From contig NC_069135.1 in the NCBI RefSeq assembly GCF_026914265.1, positions 60,564,738-60,628,737 of the forward strand: 64,000 nucleotides of DNA, read 5' to 3'. A program made the position numbers and the translations under genes. This DNA is from Mya arenaria (taxonomy: Eukaryota; Mollusca; Bivalvia; Myida; Myidae). Below the pieces are notes generated by a model. That model was not told the origin of the DNA. It made no database searches and worked only from the letters and a program-made list of their open reading frames with translations. Every line of letters starts with the position of its first letter. Position 1 is the first letter of the stretch. Shown piece after piece: positions 1 to 12,113 of this stretch.

Positions 1-236
1 TAAAAAAATATGATCGTAGATTTTTATACTTCAGTTCAAAACTTGATGTTTTATGCATTTTTCTTAAACCGTTAGTAACCGTATAAGCCATAAAACTTTA
101 ATTTTTGAACGGAAATATGAAAATCTACGATCTGATTTTTTGTCAGCAAATCTTATATCATTAGTTTGCAGATATTTACGCAAAAAATAAAAAAAAATTG
201 TAAAAACGGTATATCTTTGAGAGTGCAATTTTAAGA
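1..236. mobile_element. MITE remnant, cut by window start
   Basis: This stretch matches one unit of the element at 26521-27540, including the AAAATCTACGATCTGAT-type core. Its right end (GGTATATCTTTGAGAGTGCA) corresponds to the terminal repeat of that family. The left end lies outside the window. There is no coding capacity. Confidence 0.6.
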
Positions 237-1873
237 TGTTTAAGTGAGATTGTATGTATTAAATGCGCCCAATAATGGAAAACAAGTATTTAAATTTGAA
301 TGTATCACCATGTTTAACTCATTTAACTTTGATGATAAAAGACAAGCATTTGATTTGAGTTCAGATGAAAATATATTAGCCTTGATAAATGGGCTTTTTA
401 ATTAATAGCTACGTGCCCACAAATTCCCAAATTAAAGTTGCGCCAAAACATTGCTAATACTTGTTGTACCTAAATCATATGCATTTATTTTTGGTCGTTT
501 AAATCATATGAGTTAAACACTAATATGCATCTTCTTTAATACAAATTGCATTAACCTAGCCTGGTTGTATTTGTATAAAATGTTTTTAATCCTGTACCTC
601 AAAGCAAACACACGTTTGGTAACAACATCAATACTGTCAAAATGTTAAAAATGATGGTATTCGGCCTATCCAATCCCAGCCGTGATATTTCAAATTCAAG
701 TCTTACTTCACCTGCTTTTGCATGTGGTAGTTTGTCTAATACATGTAATGCACTAACAATCAAGCTCAAAATGTTTATTTTACACTTCACACTACATGGA
801 AGAAGTGATACAAATACATATCTAAGAGATCGTAAAATAAGTCTATAAAGCATTATATATTAGATAATGAATTGATATTTTAATAATAAGTTTTCTTCGA
901 CACCAGCATTTACAGATGGTATTATGCCTTTTTTATAATGTAATCAAACATTGTTTTACACTCCACATTACATAAATGAAATGATACAAATAAGTTTGGT
1001 ATCATTTGAAAGGGTTTAATGTGTAGAGGACAATATGTTAATTTTGAAGCGATACAAGTATTGTAAACACGATGTTTGACCTTGAACAATTGGATAATCT
1101 GTCTTTCGATTTTAGTTTAAACTACATACGAAAATACATACGGCAATAACTTTACCTATAGTATGTGTTTGGTCATTTGTTTCACACGGTCATATTAGCA
1201 ATCGGTAAGCAATACCCTTTTAAATGATACCACAATCAAATTGGATCAGCAGGCATTAAAATTGAATATTAATTGTCAATGTCTCAATGCAATGAGGAGC
1301 TTATTTGTACATCGACTCCGTTCACATGTACATACATGTACATGATATTGCATTTAAATATCAGCTTTAACGGTCATGGATTATGATCTACATAATTGAA
1401 TCACTTTAAGATTGTCTACCCAGGTACGACAGTGTGCATCGCAATGTTTACAGATGACAGTATACTCAAGATGTAGGTCAATCGCAAACATTTATCTAAC
1501 ACGCCACACTACATGTAATGATATAAATAAATGTTACAATAAATCGTTAGATAAATTAACAACACTTTACACATTATTTTCTGTATGTGTCATTATTACA
1601 GGGATGCGCTAAACATGAACATTATTTATTTCATAAACTGTTTTAAAGTTATATATGTAAATCAAGCGCAATGGTTGTCTGGTAGGTAATAAATTTCTGA
1701 AAAGTAATACCAAGCCCACGTATGAAACGCATTTATAATCCTATATATCATTATATCAACTGTCAAGCCGTTCATCCAGTTAAAACACACTATTGTCGAG
1801 TATTGCTTTAAAACGACACTGACAGATTGAAATCACCCGGACACAAATCCTATTATATTATGGTTAGCAAAAT
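237..1873. other. TRIM downstream flank, duplicated at 41.2-42.75 kb
   Basis: No gene is seen. From about 330 onward the sequence is collinear with 41220-42757, including shared stretches around 610-700 and 41490-41560. Both copies end at the 3' end of a TRIM-like reading frame, so this is a duplicated 3' flank. Short open frames here overlap on both strands and are not conserved as proteins between the two copies, so I treat them as chance. The part from about 1100 to 1873 belongs to a downstream block that recurs at 4530-4905, 33440-34039 and 49226-49655. Confidence 0.6.
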
Positions 1874-2299
1874 TTAAAATTGAAACACATGAATTTCATC
1901 AGATACTCCAGCGACGAACAACCGCTTTGTACGTTTATCAAGAGCAACTACCCCAGGGTTAAAATGCAGAGGTTGTGGTAAGACGCTCTGTATGTCTCCA
2001 TTTTTCTTCACCCTAAACACGTCCTTGGTACCGTAGTTACACACGATGATAGAACCATCAGTGTCCATACATAGCCCCCATGGACTATTCAGCTTGTCTG
2101 ACTTCACAAATAACTCAGCTTTGCCGTCACTTGTCATTTCTGTTATTGAGTTTTTGCTACAGCATGATACGTACATGGAACCAGTTGCTGGATCTTGTGT
2201 TGACCACTTTGGAGATGAAACAAATTGTACTCCATTCTCTGTAGTTTCCTTACATAAGTCATTGTTGATTACTCTGACTTGTTTTCCATCTCCGTTCAT
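1874..2299 (-). pseudogene. TRIM-like C-terminal propeller fragment
   Basis: The 141-codon frame matches the last quarter of the intact TRIM-like proteins in this window. It runs from the GDGKQVRVINNDL motif through STQDPATGSMYVSC, GLCMDTDGSIIVC and VFRVKKNGDIQSVLPQPL to the terminal HVFQF. These are the last blades of the NHL/SMP-30-like beta-propeller. Homology stops abruptly at the 5' side near 2300, where the family would read EVD. The B-boxes, coiled coil and first half of the propeller are absent. The remaining frame has no internal stop, so the truncation looks recent, or it is a 3' exon of a rearranged gene. No promoter module is seen upstream. A truncated gene copy is the best reading. 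Confidence 0.8.
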
Positions 2300-2925
2300 T
2301 TAAATTATATTTAAAATAGTAAATTAATGTCGTGTTAAGGCACTTATATTTGTTATCAAATGCATAATTTAAACTATTATTCACAATATGCCCGTAAATT
2401 CTCACATGCTTATTTACTACCATAGCATGTATATAAATCGTTTTCACAGAAAGTAAATTTCTAAAATAACGAACTCGTATGACCGGCGACCAGTCAATAC
2501 AAAAACACAGAATAACTTTTTAATTTCCTGTTTTAAACATTAGGCTTATTCGTTTTATACGACGTTTTGGAAGTTTTACAAGCATCAACAAGATTATTGA
2601 CGACAAATTTTAAGTTAAGTTGAATAAGAGTTGATATCATTAACAAATCTTCTTCTTTTTTCATAACTAAAATTTATCAGTATACACTTCCCCATTGAAA
2701 ATTGCAAACATGTATCCCCCTATAGACGCGTCTAATAACCCTGAAAAGACGTGTTACTGAAGGAACTTCTTGACGTATGCAGTGAATAAAAATGACTGCG
2801 CGTCATGATTACAGTAAACATCATCGCATTCGTCTTTGGTGAAATGTACTGAAATGCGTTTTTATGTACTTTTTCACCAAAAAAATGTGCTTAAAGGTGT
2901 GCTAGAAAAATACCAATCATAAGCA
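2300..2925. other. Intergenic, nothing recognised
   Basis: AT-rich sequence with no convincing frame and no match to the other repeats of the window. It separates the truncated TRIM fragment from the tetranucleotide array. Confidence 0.4.
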
Positions 2926-3155
2926 AGTGAGTGAGTGAGTGAGTGAGTGAGTGAGTGAGTGAGTGAGTGAGTGAGTGAGTGAGTGAGTGAGTGAGTGAGT
3001 GAGTGAGTGAGTGAGTGAGTGAGTGAGTGAGTGAGTGAGTGAGTGAGTGAGTGAGTGAGTGAGTGAGTGAGTGAGTGAGTGAGTGAGTGAGTGAGTGAGT
3101 GAGTGAGTGAGTGAGTGAGTGAGTGAGTGAGTGAGTGAGTGAGTGAGTGAGTGAG
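2926..3155. repeat. (TGAG)n microsatellite
   Basis: A tetranucleotide array of about 57 units, apparently without an interruption over about 230 bp. Open frames on its minus strand encode only THSL repeats and are a by-product of the 4-bp unit. Such a pure array is expected to be highly length-variable between individuals. Confidence 0.97.
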
Positions 3156-3639
3156 CAGGTCAATAATCAAGAACGTTGGTAGGGGCAAGCATGCAAGCAG
3201 GAAGGTAATGAATCGTGCCGCTTGTTGATGAACACTTTATTGTTTGTTGATTTAGAAGTGTTTATAAGGATTATAAATTATGGAGCCGTAATCAAGATTT
3301 GACCGAATAAGTACCAAGTATGCGGTCTTTCGACATTCAGCTTGGTAGTGGCAATTGTTTCTACGTAGGACCTATGATTTATAAAGATTGAGGGCGGGTC
3401 TGTAATCCTTTTTGCAGTAATATAATGAAACCTTTTGAAAAGATGCTTCTGATTACGCAATTCGTTGGTGTTAACTGTGCCCAATGACGCCTGTTTGCTG
3501 GACCTGAAACTCGCGTTAAAAACATTGATCATGAATATTCTCCGGGATTAAAGTAACATTTCTTAAATCGCTCTTAGCCAGACGAATTCAAAATATCGCC
3601 TCTCCAATAGTGATACCGCTGAAAACGTCTTCGGTATTA

Positions 3640-4470
3640 TTAAGAAAGAAACAAAAGGCAGATACAAAAAGCAATGCACATCAAGGCAGAATATTTTGTG
3701 ACCTGTGCGAAGACACATTTTGTTCATGTGCTTTGAGTGAACGTAACACAGAAATTTCTAACATTGATCAGACACTGATTGGAGATATTTGTTACAAAAT
3801 TGTCCGAACATTTGATTAATACAGTTTTACTAAGTATTTTGGAAAATACGCGGTGAAATAAAACAGACCCTAATATGAAACTTGCAAGAAAAATATATAT
3901 TGGTAAGCTTGCATAATATTGTTGGTTATTTAGGAGGAGATACTTTTACTCGAGAACAGTCAGATTTGACCCAAATTTATGTATACTGCTAGCATATGTC
4001 TTGGTTGGTGATTTAAAACGAAATATTGTACATATCTCAAACAGACTGTACACTTAATTAAAACTTGCCAGGAGCGAAATTCTCAAAATTTCTCCCACCC
4101 GAGACAATTAGATCAAAATATTTGGCCATGCATGAACTCCTTTTCACCCACCCTAGATAGAGAGTTCTAACTATTTGGCCATGCTGGGATTCCTAATTTG
4201 GCGACGGATAAAGATAAAATGTACCCGTCTGCAACTACTTTTTTTCTGTCATCACGCGATAACCTCCGCCGTGGAAACGTTTTCTTGTGGCAATACTTAT
4301 AACCTAAACAGATCATTTCTCGCTTTAAATGGCACTTTAAATGTTTCCACGCTATATTCAAGAAGTAATGATGCACTCTCCTCAGAACTTTTCAAAGAAC
4401 GATTTGACTTTTAAAATATTTAGAATCATTGCGAGCATCATGTTGACAACAACAAATGATCAAACACACG
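3640..4470. repeat. Dispersed repeat with possible zinc-finger remnant
   Basis: The segment 3640-4110 aligns with 28670-29040 and partly with 25680-26060. The segment 4215-4470 aligns with 63110-63345 (shared stretches around TCCTCAGAACT and GATTTGACTTTTAA). One frame near 3680-3720 reads FCDLCEDTF, and the related copy near 25700 reads HLKADYSCDL. Both recall a C2H2 zinc-finger half. The resemblance is short and the frames do not continue, so I regard these as copies of a dispersed repeat that may have captured a zinc-finger exon. Confidence 0.4.
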
Positions 4471-4529
4471 CACACATGCACACAAATATACTAATCTTCT
4501 TCAACTGTAGTGTATTTCGGTAATTTATT

Positions 4530-4905
4530 TCACAAGTTCAATACCACTTCAAATGACAAATAAGTGTCATCCGGCGTCAAAATTAAATGTACATAACAAT
4601 GGCTCAACACAATGAGAAGATAATTTGTACAACGAATATTTTCAGTTGTGCATACATGTAAATGCAATTGCATTTACAAGACAGCTTTAACAGTCATAGA
4701 TTAAGACTTACTGAAATGAATCACTTTCATCTTGTCTATTTTTACATAATCAAACTTTGCTATATTGATTGGTACAATACCCAGGTACGACATTGTACAT
4801 CGTTATGTTTACAGGTGATAGTGTACCCAAAATGTTGGTCTCTTTTAAACATTTATTTTACATTCCACGCGACATGTAATGACTCAAATAAATATAACAA
4901 TTCAA
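4530..4905. other. TRIM downstream flank, left part
   Basis: This stretch matches the recurrent 3' flank of the TRIM-like copies (compare 1310-1560, 33480-33760, 42180-42460 and 49420-49660). It is interrupted at about 4905 by a LINE and a hAT element. It resumes around 7425-7457 and again at 8456-8763, next to the 3' end of the TRIM-like frame at 8764. No gene is present. Confidence 0.6.
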
Positions 4906-7424
4906 ATTCAAAGTTCAAACTTTATTGGCAAAGATCGGCAAACAAATGCCTATGGCCATTAAACACATAGTCATGGTGATAATATACACAAATAGAAACA
5001 CACAAAAATTCAGTAGTACAGTACAGATCATAATACAAAAAAGACACAAAAACATAAAGCAAAAAAAACACACAAAACAAAAACATAATAATACTACTTG
5101 ATTTATACTTAATTATTTCAGTAAATTTTAGAAACAGTTAAGGTTCCAGGGTAGATTTTCTTAATTCCATTGCAAATTTGATAAATCTTACAGTATTAAG
5201 TAACTTACTAGTTGATTTGTTTAGTAAAACAGATTTTAACATATTTATAGAAGGCCAGGAGGTGTTGCCTAAGTAAGTTTGTCTCAATCTATTGTATAGT
5301 GTACAACATAACATAAAATGATACTCGTCTTCTATCATATTTGAAGAACAACATTTACATTTTCTGTCAGCTCTGGCAGTACCAATATATCTACCAGTTT
5401 CAATTTCAAGATTATGTGCTGATAATCTAAAACACGTCATATATTTTCTTAGCCTATCATTTTTAATTTGTACAAGATAATTTTCAAAAGAAATTTTTTC
5501 TTTAAGTTTACAATACAATGAAAGTTTTGGCATACTATTTATAGAAGCATCCCATTCTTGAATAAACTGATCACGAATTCTACATTTAAGTGAAGGAATA
5601 TAATTGATGTTTACATCGAAGTTTAGTCTTATATCCATAAAACCAAGATGATCAATAATGGAATTTATTCTCTTTGCCCAAGAAGAATTATTTATATTAG
5701 CATTCAAATCATTATATACCATATGTATTGGTGAATTAACATTTTTCTTTACTTTTAACCAAAATTTAACAGATCGTTCCTTGCATAAAATGGATAAAGG
5801 AAATCTGCCAAGCTCACCATATACAGCAGCGTTAGGGTTTGTTGCTTTACACCTAAAATATACTTAAGAAATCTAATGTGTAGCTTGTCAACTTCCTTAA
5901 AGTTATATACCCCCCATACCTCTGAACCGTACAGTAAAATTGGAACAACCATAGCGTCAAACAAAGACAATTTGGTTTTAACATCGAGATGAACTTTGTC
6001 AAACAATGACAAGAGACTATGGTAGGCCTTTAGAGCTTGATCATTTAGCATTTTTACTGCATGTGACATATTGCCTGTATAATGAAAGTTAACACCTAAA
6101 TAAGTAAAGTTATCTACTATATTTACCAATTCATTGTTAATATAGAATTGTACATTTCTAGCTTGCTTCCTTTTTTCAAAAACACAAATTTTAGTTTTAT
6201 TTACATTGATTTTTAAACCCCATTTAACAGAATAATGGTAAATAGCATCCATCTGGGCTTGTAAACTTGCTGGATCTGTGGTAAATAATACAATATCATC
6301 AGCGAATAAAATCATATACATTGATAAAAGTTCTAAATCCTTAGTAGTAAATGCTTGAAAATTTAAATTTTCCAAGATATCATTTATAAACAATATAAAT
6401 AAAAGAGGAGAAAGAGGTTCTCCTTGTTTCAGACCGACTGTTACGTCGAAAAATTGGGAAAATTCCAACTCGCCAGCAGAGCATAGTTTAACACATGACT
6501 GTACGTTATTATAAATACAGTTGATCATGTTGGTCATTTTACAGCTAATTCCTGTTTGAATTAACTTGATCCATAACGCATCTCTATTTATCGTATCAAA
6601 GGTTCTCTGGTAATCAATAAATACACACCAAAGCTTTGAATTGTTGTTTAATACATTTTGGATAATAGCGTGTAAAAGAAAAATGGCATCAGCTGTAGAA
6701 TGCTTATCACGAAAAACAAACTGGCAATCACTAAACTTATTGTTCAGTTCGCACCAACTATTTATTCTATTCCTCAAAATTAAAGAAAATATTTTAGAAG
6801 TAACATTAACTAATGTAATACCTCTGTAATTAGCAGGATCCGATTTATCCCCCTTCTTGAATATTGGGACAATAGCTCCCTTAGACCAAGATTTAGGGTA
6901 AACACAATTGTCATATATATAATTAAAGATAGTGCATAAATATGGTGAAATAAAATCATTCGCATCTATGAAAAAGTCCACTACATTATTATCGTAGTCA
7001 CATGATTTGTAACGGGACATCAGTTTTATAGTTTTACTAATCTCCTCAATGGTAATAGCGCAGTCGAGTTGATCAATATTCAGAGTATCGTTTCTAACGT
7101 AATCGTGATCATCCCTATTAAATTGCCCTTCAGTACAATTTGATACTTTAGAAAAATGTTTTAAAAAGTCATCAGCATTTACAGAATTATTGCTGCTTGA
7201 GGTACTTCTGAATTTTTTAATATATTTCCAAAATTTGCGTGGAGAAGATGTACTCATTTTAGACAACTTTGATTTTTCCTGGCTATAAAACAATCCTTTA
7301 GATTTTCTCTTAGCTGCAGCAAAATTACGTCGTGCAGTAAGAAAAGCAATCTTATTTATATCACTGTTATTTAGAGACAATAATCGCTTGGCTTTTAAAA
7401 ATAAATCCTTGCTCGATAAATCAC
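4906..7424 (-). mobile_element. 5'-truncated LINE (non-LTR retrotransposon)
   Basis: The element runs on the minus strand with its 3' end at the left, where the minus strand reads GCCAATAAAGTTTGAAC followed by a short TTTGAA-like tail. Comparing the interrupted flank with the uninterrupted copy near 1510-1600 places the right junction near 7424, just outside ACAATAAATCGT. Only the reverse transcriptase and C-terminal part remain. The endonuclease and any ORF1 are missing, as is usual for incomplete target-primed reverse transcription. The clade (CR1/L2/Jockey-like versus RTE-like) cannot be settled by eye. Confidence 0.88.
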
Positions 7425-7440
7425 AATAAATCGTATGAAA
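5138..7440 (-). pseudogene. LINE reverse transcriptase and zinc-knuckle tail
   Basis: A long frame (7449 to 5755) carries the reverse-transcriptase core: PIFKKGDKSDPANYRGITL, a DKHSTADAI block, FIDYQRTFDTINR, GLKQGEPLSPLLFILFIND and the catalytic box MILFADDIVLF. It continues into the thumb region with LLYGSEVWG. A second frame (5722 to 5138) carries the C-terminal tail, with CKCCSS and EDEYHFMLCC typical of a terminal zinc-binding motif. The two lie in different frames, with the shift near 5830, so no full-length product can be made. The first methionine (7447-7449) and the next few codons come from flanking DNA, because the element itself starts at about 7424. It would have copied LINE RNA into genomic DNA. 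It is now dead. Confidence 0.9.
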
Positions 7441-7457
7441 AATTAACATAAATTTAC

Positions 7458-8447
7458 TAGGGATGCAAACGAATATTCGAATATTCGATCAAACGTTTGG
7501 TATTCGAATGTCAAAATCGGTATTCGAATATTCGAAATAAAAATTCAATAAAGAGTATAATGATCATTTTGCCTGCAACACTGTTGGTGTTTGTTTTTTT
7601 CTTGTTTTTCAACGATTGACCCCTAATGCCAGAGGTGTGAATGTAATGACAATACACTAAACACGTGTCATATGTCATTCAGGGACTTATTGTTGGGTAC
7701 TATAAGAAGTCCCCCTACTTTTAAAATTACTGGCAAGAAATCGGCTAGTAATCGGCTTTAACACCAATGTGTTGTCTTGGCGGCAAATTAAGCTTAGCAA
7801 CATAGCTCAAATCGCCGTGATGATATTGATGCCATATGCTACAATAATGTTGTTACATATGTGTGCTTTAAACTGTTTTCCATATTTCGATATAATGTTC
7901 GTGCTTTGAAATGTAAATGTATAGTATCGGGTTTTAGGATATATTTCCTCAATTGTTGTACAATAGATGAGTCAAATCCACATATATTTCCGTTTTATTA
8001 TTTAACTAGTTCTCGAGTTGTTTGAACTTTTCATAGTTATTTGGTCAATTTAGAGGTCAATCTCAGAACGAGGCTGAACGTCCTACGGAAAGACCCTCCA
8101 TTTGTGCAAAACGCTATTTGACTAGGAATCCATCTAATTTCACATCGTTAACAAATATAAGAGCAGGGGAGTTGACATTATTCGATATTGTTGTTTGATT
8201 GCTTATAAAGATTGCTTATTTCTTAATGAAAATCGAGAATTTCTAAAACACATTTGAGGAAAATCAGGGTCCACCGCGCGTACTGGCTACAACAAAATAA
8301 GGGATAAAAATACCCCGGCTATAACTTAAGCGAATGATGATAGAGGTTTACTATATCTTTTAAAATATGTATTTCGGTAATCGAATATTCGATCGAAAGA
8401 ATCACCAAATATTCAAATATCAAGTTTGCCATTTGTTTGCATCCCTA
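7458..8447. mobile_element. Non-autonomous hAT-type DNA transposon
   Basis: The element begins TAGGGATGCAAAC and ends GTTTGCATCCCTA, and both sub-terminal regions are rich in GAATATTCG motifs. It is flanked by a perfect 8-bp direct repeat AAATTTAC (7450-7457 and 8448-8455), the duplication size of the hAT superfamily. No transposase frame exists in its 990 bp, so it depended on a transposase supplied elsewhere. Removing the element and one duplication rejoins the flank into a sequence matching ACTTTACACATTATTTTCT at about 1565. That confirms the boundaries independently. Confidence 0.92.
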
Positions 8448-8763
8448 AAATTTACACAATATTTTCTAAATGTGTCATCATAACAGGGATAAATTAAACA
8501 GGTACATGTGTTTTTCATATTTGATCAACTGAAATAAGAGCTGTATATGAACATCAACCTCAAAGGCTCTCTGCTAGGTAGTTAGGTTCTGAAGAGTATT
8601 ACCAAACCCTCTTATGCAAACAAATATATTAGCCTACAAATTAGTATATCTGTTAAGCCTTTCATCATATGAAAACACACTATTGTGGGCTTTGCTTAAA
8701 AAACGACTCTATCACATTAAGATCACACGGAGACAAACCTTATTTTATCATGATTAGCAAAAT

Positions 8764-10368
8764 TTAGATTTGAAACACATTCAGTTTATCTGAAACTCCA
8801 GCGACAAACAACCTCTTTGTACGTATATCAAGAGCAACTGCCTTAGGTAGAAAGTCAAGAGGGTGTGGCAAAACACTCTGGATGTCTCCATTCGTCTTCA
8901 CTCTAAACACATCCTTGCTACTGTAGCTACATACGAGGATGGAACCATCAATATCCATGCACAGGCCCTCTGGACTATTCAGCAGGTCTGACTTCACAAG
9001 TAACTTAACATCGCCGTCACTTTTGATTTCTGTTATTGAATGTGTGCTATCACATGATACGTACATCGAACCAGTTGCCGGATCTTGTGTTGAACAGTGT
9101 GGATTGATGACAAATTGTTCTCCATTCTCGTTGGTTTCATTACTTAAGTCATTGTTGATAACCCTGATTTGTTTTCCATCTTTATCTACTTCAATAATTT
9201 TAGCAGGATTCAAACACTGAACTTTCAGGGTTTTGTTGAAACATTATACGGCGTAACAATCACCGTCTACGTTTATCTCCCGGAAGTTAGCGAGGTCTGT
9301 TGCGGGTGACTTCAGGTGGAGTATTTTAGGTTGACTGTGAAGTGTCACGTATGCGTCACCGTGCTCTGTAACTGACATATGCCATGGTCTGTACTGCAAG
9401 TTGACGTTCGCAACAAGAGTAGAGGTGCTAGTATTGAATAATTTCAGACTTGAATTGTTGTAGTCCGTTACTAAGATTAGGTTTACTCTTAATAATGCGA
9501 TGTCTGCGAGTAAACATGTGTGTTCGTCACTTTCAACCTTTACAGTAATCGTCTGAACAAGAAATGATGCCTTGACGAGACGAAGCAGTGAAGTTTTATC
9601 TGGTACAAAGCCATATCTGACAATATTGACTTCGTTACATAGCTTTTGAACATTGTCTTCGATCGCATCTACATCTCTTCTTGACCCAAACACAAGGATT
9701 GCAAGTTCCATATCTTGTTTGTTGTTTTTATACGTGTCGATACTTCGAAACCAGGAACCAAGCTGACTAAGAACACACTCATATGTAGAGACCACAGCCT
9801 GTAACGTCCTTATGTCTGCCATCTTTATTTTGTCAAGTTCAGCTTTAAACGTCCCCATTGCGTTGTGGTAATAAAAGTCAATCTGCTCAAGATTCCTTTT
9901 TGCCTCCTTCATTTTCGCAGTGTATGCTGATTGTAAACTCTCAAGCTTATCGAAAGCCGTTTCATAGTCTTTGCTGTCCACGAACTCTTGGGAAAAATCG
10001 CCAATTGACTTAACACTAGTGCATACTTTATGCCCCAGAACCACACACTGGTCACAACATAATTGCTTGTGTGTTTTACAGAAATATGTCATCGTGTTGT
10101 TAGTATGTAGATGGCAATTGTTTTCAGCGGGATACTGAGCTTGTCCAGTTGGCTTTGTTTTTGGTATCTCTTCTCCTCTTTTCACATGATGTGTTTTCGA
10201 GATGCGTAGTTTCCGGTGTGCATCCAGACATAACTGACAGAGATATTCATTGCACTCCATGCAAAAACCCTCAACACCTCGTTTCTGCCCATCGGATATA
10301 CATGGATCACAATGAAATTCGCAGCTGGTGTTTGACATAATATCTTTTGAGCCACCCGCCGTCACCAT
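8764..10368 (-). pseudogene. TRIM-like gene with one in-frame nonsense codon
   Basis: The frame is full length for the family (about 534 codons) and open except for TAA at 9244-9246. There the paralogues have a glutamate codon in the CYAVEC motif. The start is the ATG at 10366-10368, by alignment with the MATA start of the paralogues; an upstream in-frame extension exists but is not conserved. Domains in order are B-box 1 (CDPC...CMEC...CQLC...H), B-box 2 (CHLH...FCKTH...CCDQC...H), coiled coil, and propeller ending LNVFQI. If translated, the product would be about 374 residues, with both B-boxes, the coiled coil and only part of the propeller. A recent pseudogene, a polymorphic null allele and a sequencing error are all possible. 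Its upstream region resembles that of the intact gene at 19671-21269. Confidence 0.85.
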
Positions 10369-12113
10369 TTTGTTTTCCCTTTCAGCCCTAATCGACAATC
10401 CTGACTTGCTCTATTTCTTCCTGTAAACGTTAACTTTCATTCTTATTACCATTATAAACTGCAATGTTTTTGTACAAGCTTCCATAAACGAAACGATCAT
10501 CTAAGAAATTATAACTGATATCAAATACAAGCAGTATTTACTCCAATATCTTGTTACGCTAAATATCAATGTGTACTATGAAGGTCTTAAATAGATATCA
10601 CATAATAAACAACTGTTGACCCAATTGAAGTTCATTTTCAGAAAATGGATTTTAATTTTTGTAAAAATTGAGGTTATGTATAGTAGTTAACATTCAGTGA
10701 CACGCTGATCTATTTTTACATTCTATACAAATAATAGCATAAATTAAAACATTAATCCATAATATGTTTTGTTGGACATGTGTGCTTTTGTTTTGTGACC
10801 TTGTGTGCCCCACTTTAAATGTTTGTAAGGACCATGTGTCTCTAGACGGGTCTTTGTTTAAAATATAGACTTAAAATTGTGTTTGTTCCTGTTCTATTTC
10901 TATGACCTTAATTTTATAAAGATAGAAGGGGGACATGACAGCACGGTATGTAATTATTAGTACATTATTATTTATAAACTAAAACCTCAAGAAAAGAACC
11001 TGTTCAAAGACATTGAGCAAGACCTAACATAAATCAAACAAAGCGGCACTGACATACCACACATGTATCAAAATGTCTAACTTTATCAGTTGGTCCTAGA
11101 GTGATAGAAGGGTTTTTATAACCTGACATAACTGTCCAAAATGTTTGTTTTCAACAAGACAGATAATATGACTTTTTGGCCAAGTACATTTTTGAAACAT
11201 AAAGATAGGGTTCAAAGTGTGACTGCTAGTGTTTTCAAGCCACATGATGCAGAACTGCAACTGATAACGGTCGATATACATGAACAAAGGAAGACGAACT
11301 TTGTGCTCAGGCGATTGAGATTAAGCGAACAAACATCATAAGTCGGTTAACACACTCACATATCAAGTGTACAGATAATGAACATGAAGAGGCACCTAAT
11401 ACCCTTTATTGAAGTTTTGCTATGACATCCAAGTCATTTTTATCACTATGTGTCAACAACAAGGAAAACTCTGTACATACATTGTACTCTAGATGCTACA
11501 TGCTTTTAGTCATGACATGATATTGTACTGTCTTCTTACACGATGCAAAATAGAAATTTAAAAGCCTTTTAAAGGGGGAGGTATATACGCTCATCATTCA
11601 AAGTATATTTTTCCTGTGCATTTAGAAGGCAGATAGAAATCGCAAATGTTGGCAAAAACCAAATGAAATCGCCGAAGTGGCCACTTTTTTACAAAATATT
11701 TATAAAACCTGTATAAATTTATTTCAATGAAATGGGTTTTTTTTGAAAACAAGTCCATGTCTGATTATTCGTTATATAAACATCAACAAGTTCATGTAGT
11801 ATTAAATTTCCTTTGGAAGCAAAATATTACATGCAAGGCTATGGTACTCGGCCGTTAAGGCGTCGCTTTGTTAACTAACTCAAGGGCGAGCACTGATCAT
11901 GGTTACGTACAACTATTTCTACAGAAGTGAAGACATATAACATGATCTTCATAACTGTTTTGTTTTATTTTGATTTTGTTTGCATTCATAATTATGTCCA
12001 CTTATTACTTACAATCAATAAGATCAATGACAATAACAATACATGTGTGTTTTATAATCAAATAACAGTTGTCTATATAGGACTATAGATGTGCATATCA
12101 TAGAATTAGTTAT
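10369..12113. other. Upstream region of the 10.4 kb TRIM copy
   Basis: No gene is seen. From 10440 to about 11100 the sequence is collinear with 21300-22040 upstream of the intact gene, so both genes share one ancestral 5' region. At 11267-11287 there is a single copy of the 20-bp unit that is massively amplified at 22041-22613. The rest is AT-rich non-coding DNA. Confidence 0.5.
10630..10780 (-). promoter_or_regulatory. Conserved upstream module of TRIM family
   Basis: The near-palindrome CATTTTCAGAAAATGG lies about 270 bp upstream of the ATG. The same element sits 250-335 bp upstream of the starts at 21269, 40238, 44362 and 61572. Conservation among paralogues of otherwise drifting flanks suggests regulation, but shared descent alone could also explain it. 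Confidence 0.4.

Noticed and set aside
599-853. Overlapping frames on both strands, with counterparts at 41481-41745
   Set aside because: Both strands open, many substitutions between copies without protein conservation, no domain; treated as flank.
2874-3188. Minus-strand open frames encoding THSL repeats
   Set aside because: They exist only because the (TGAG)n unit has no stop in those frames.
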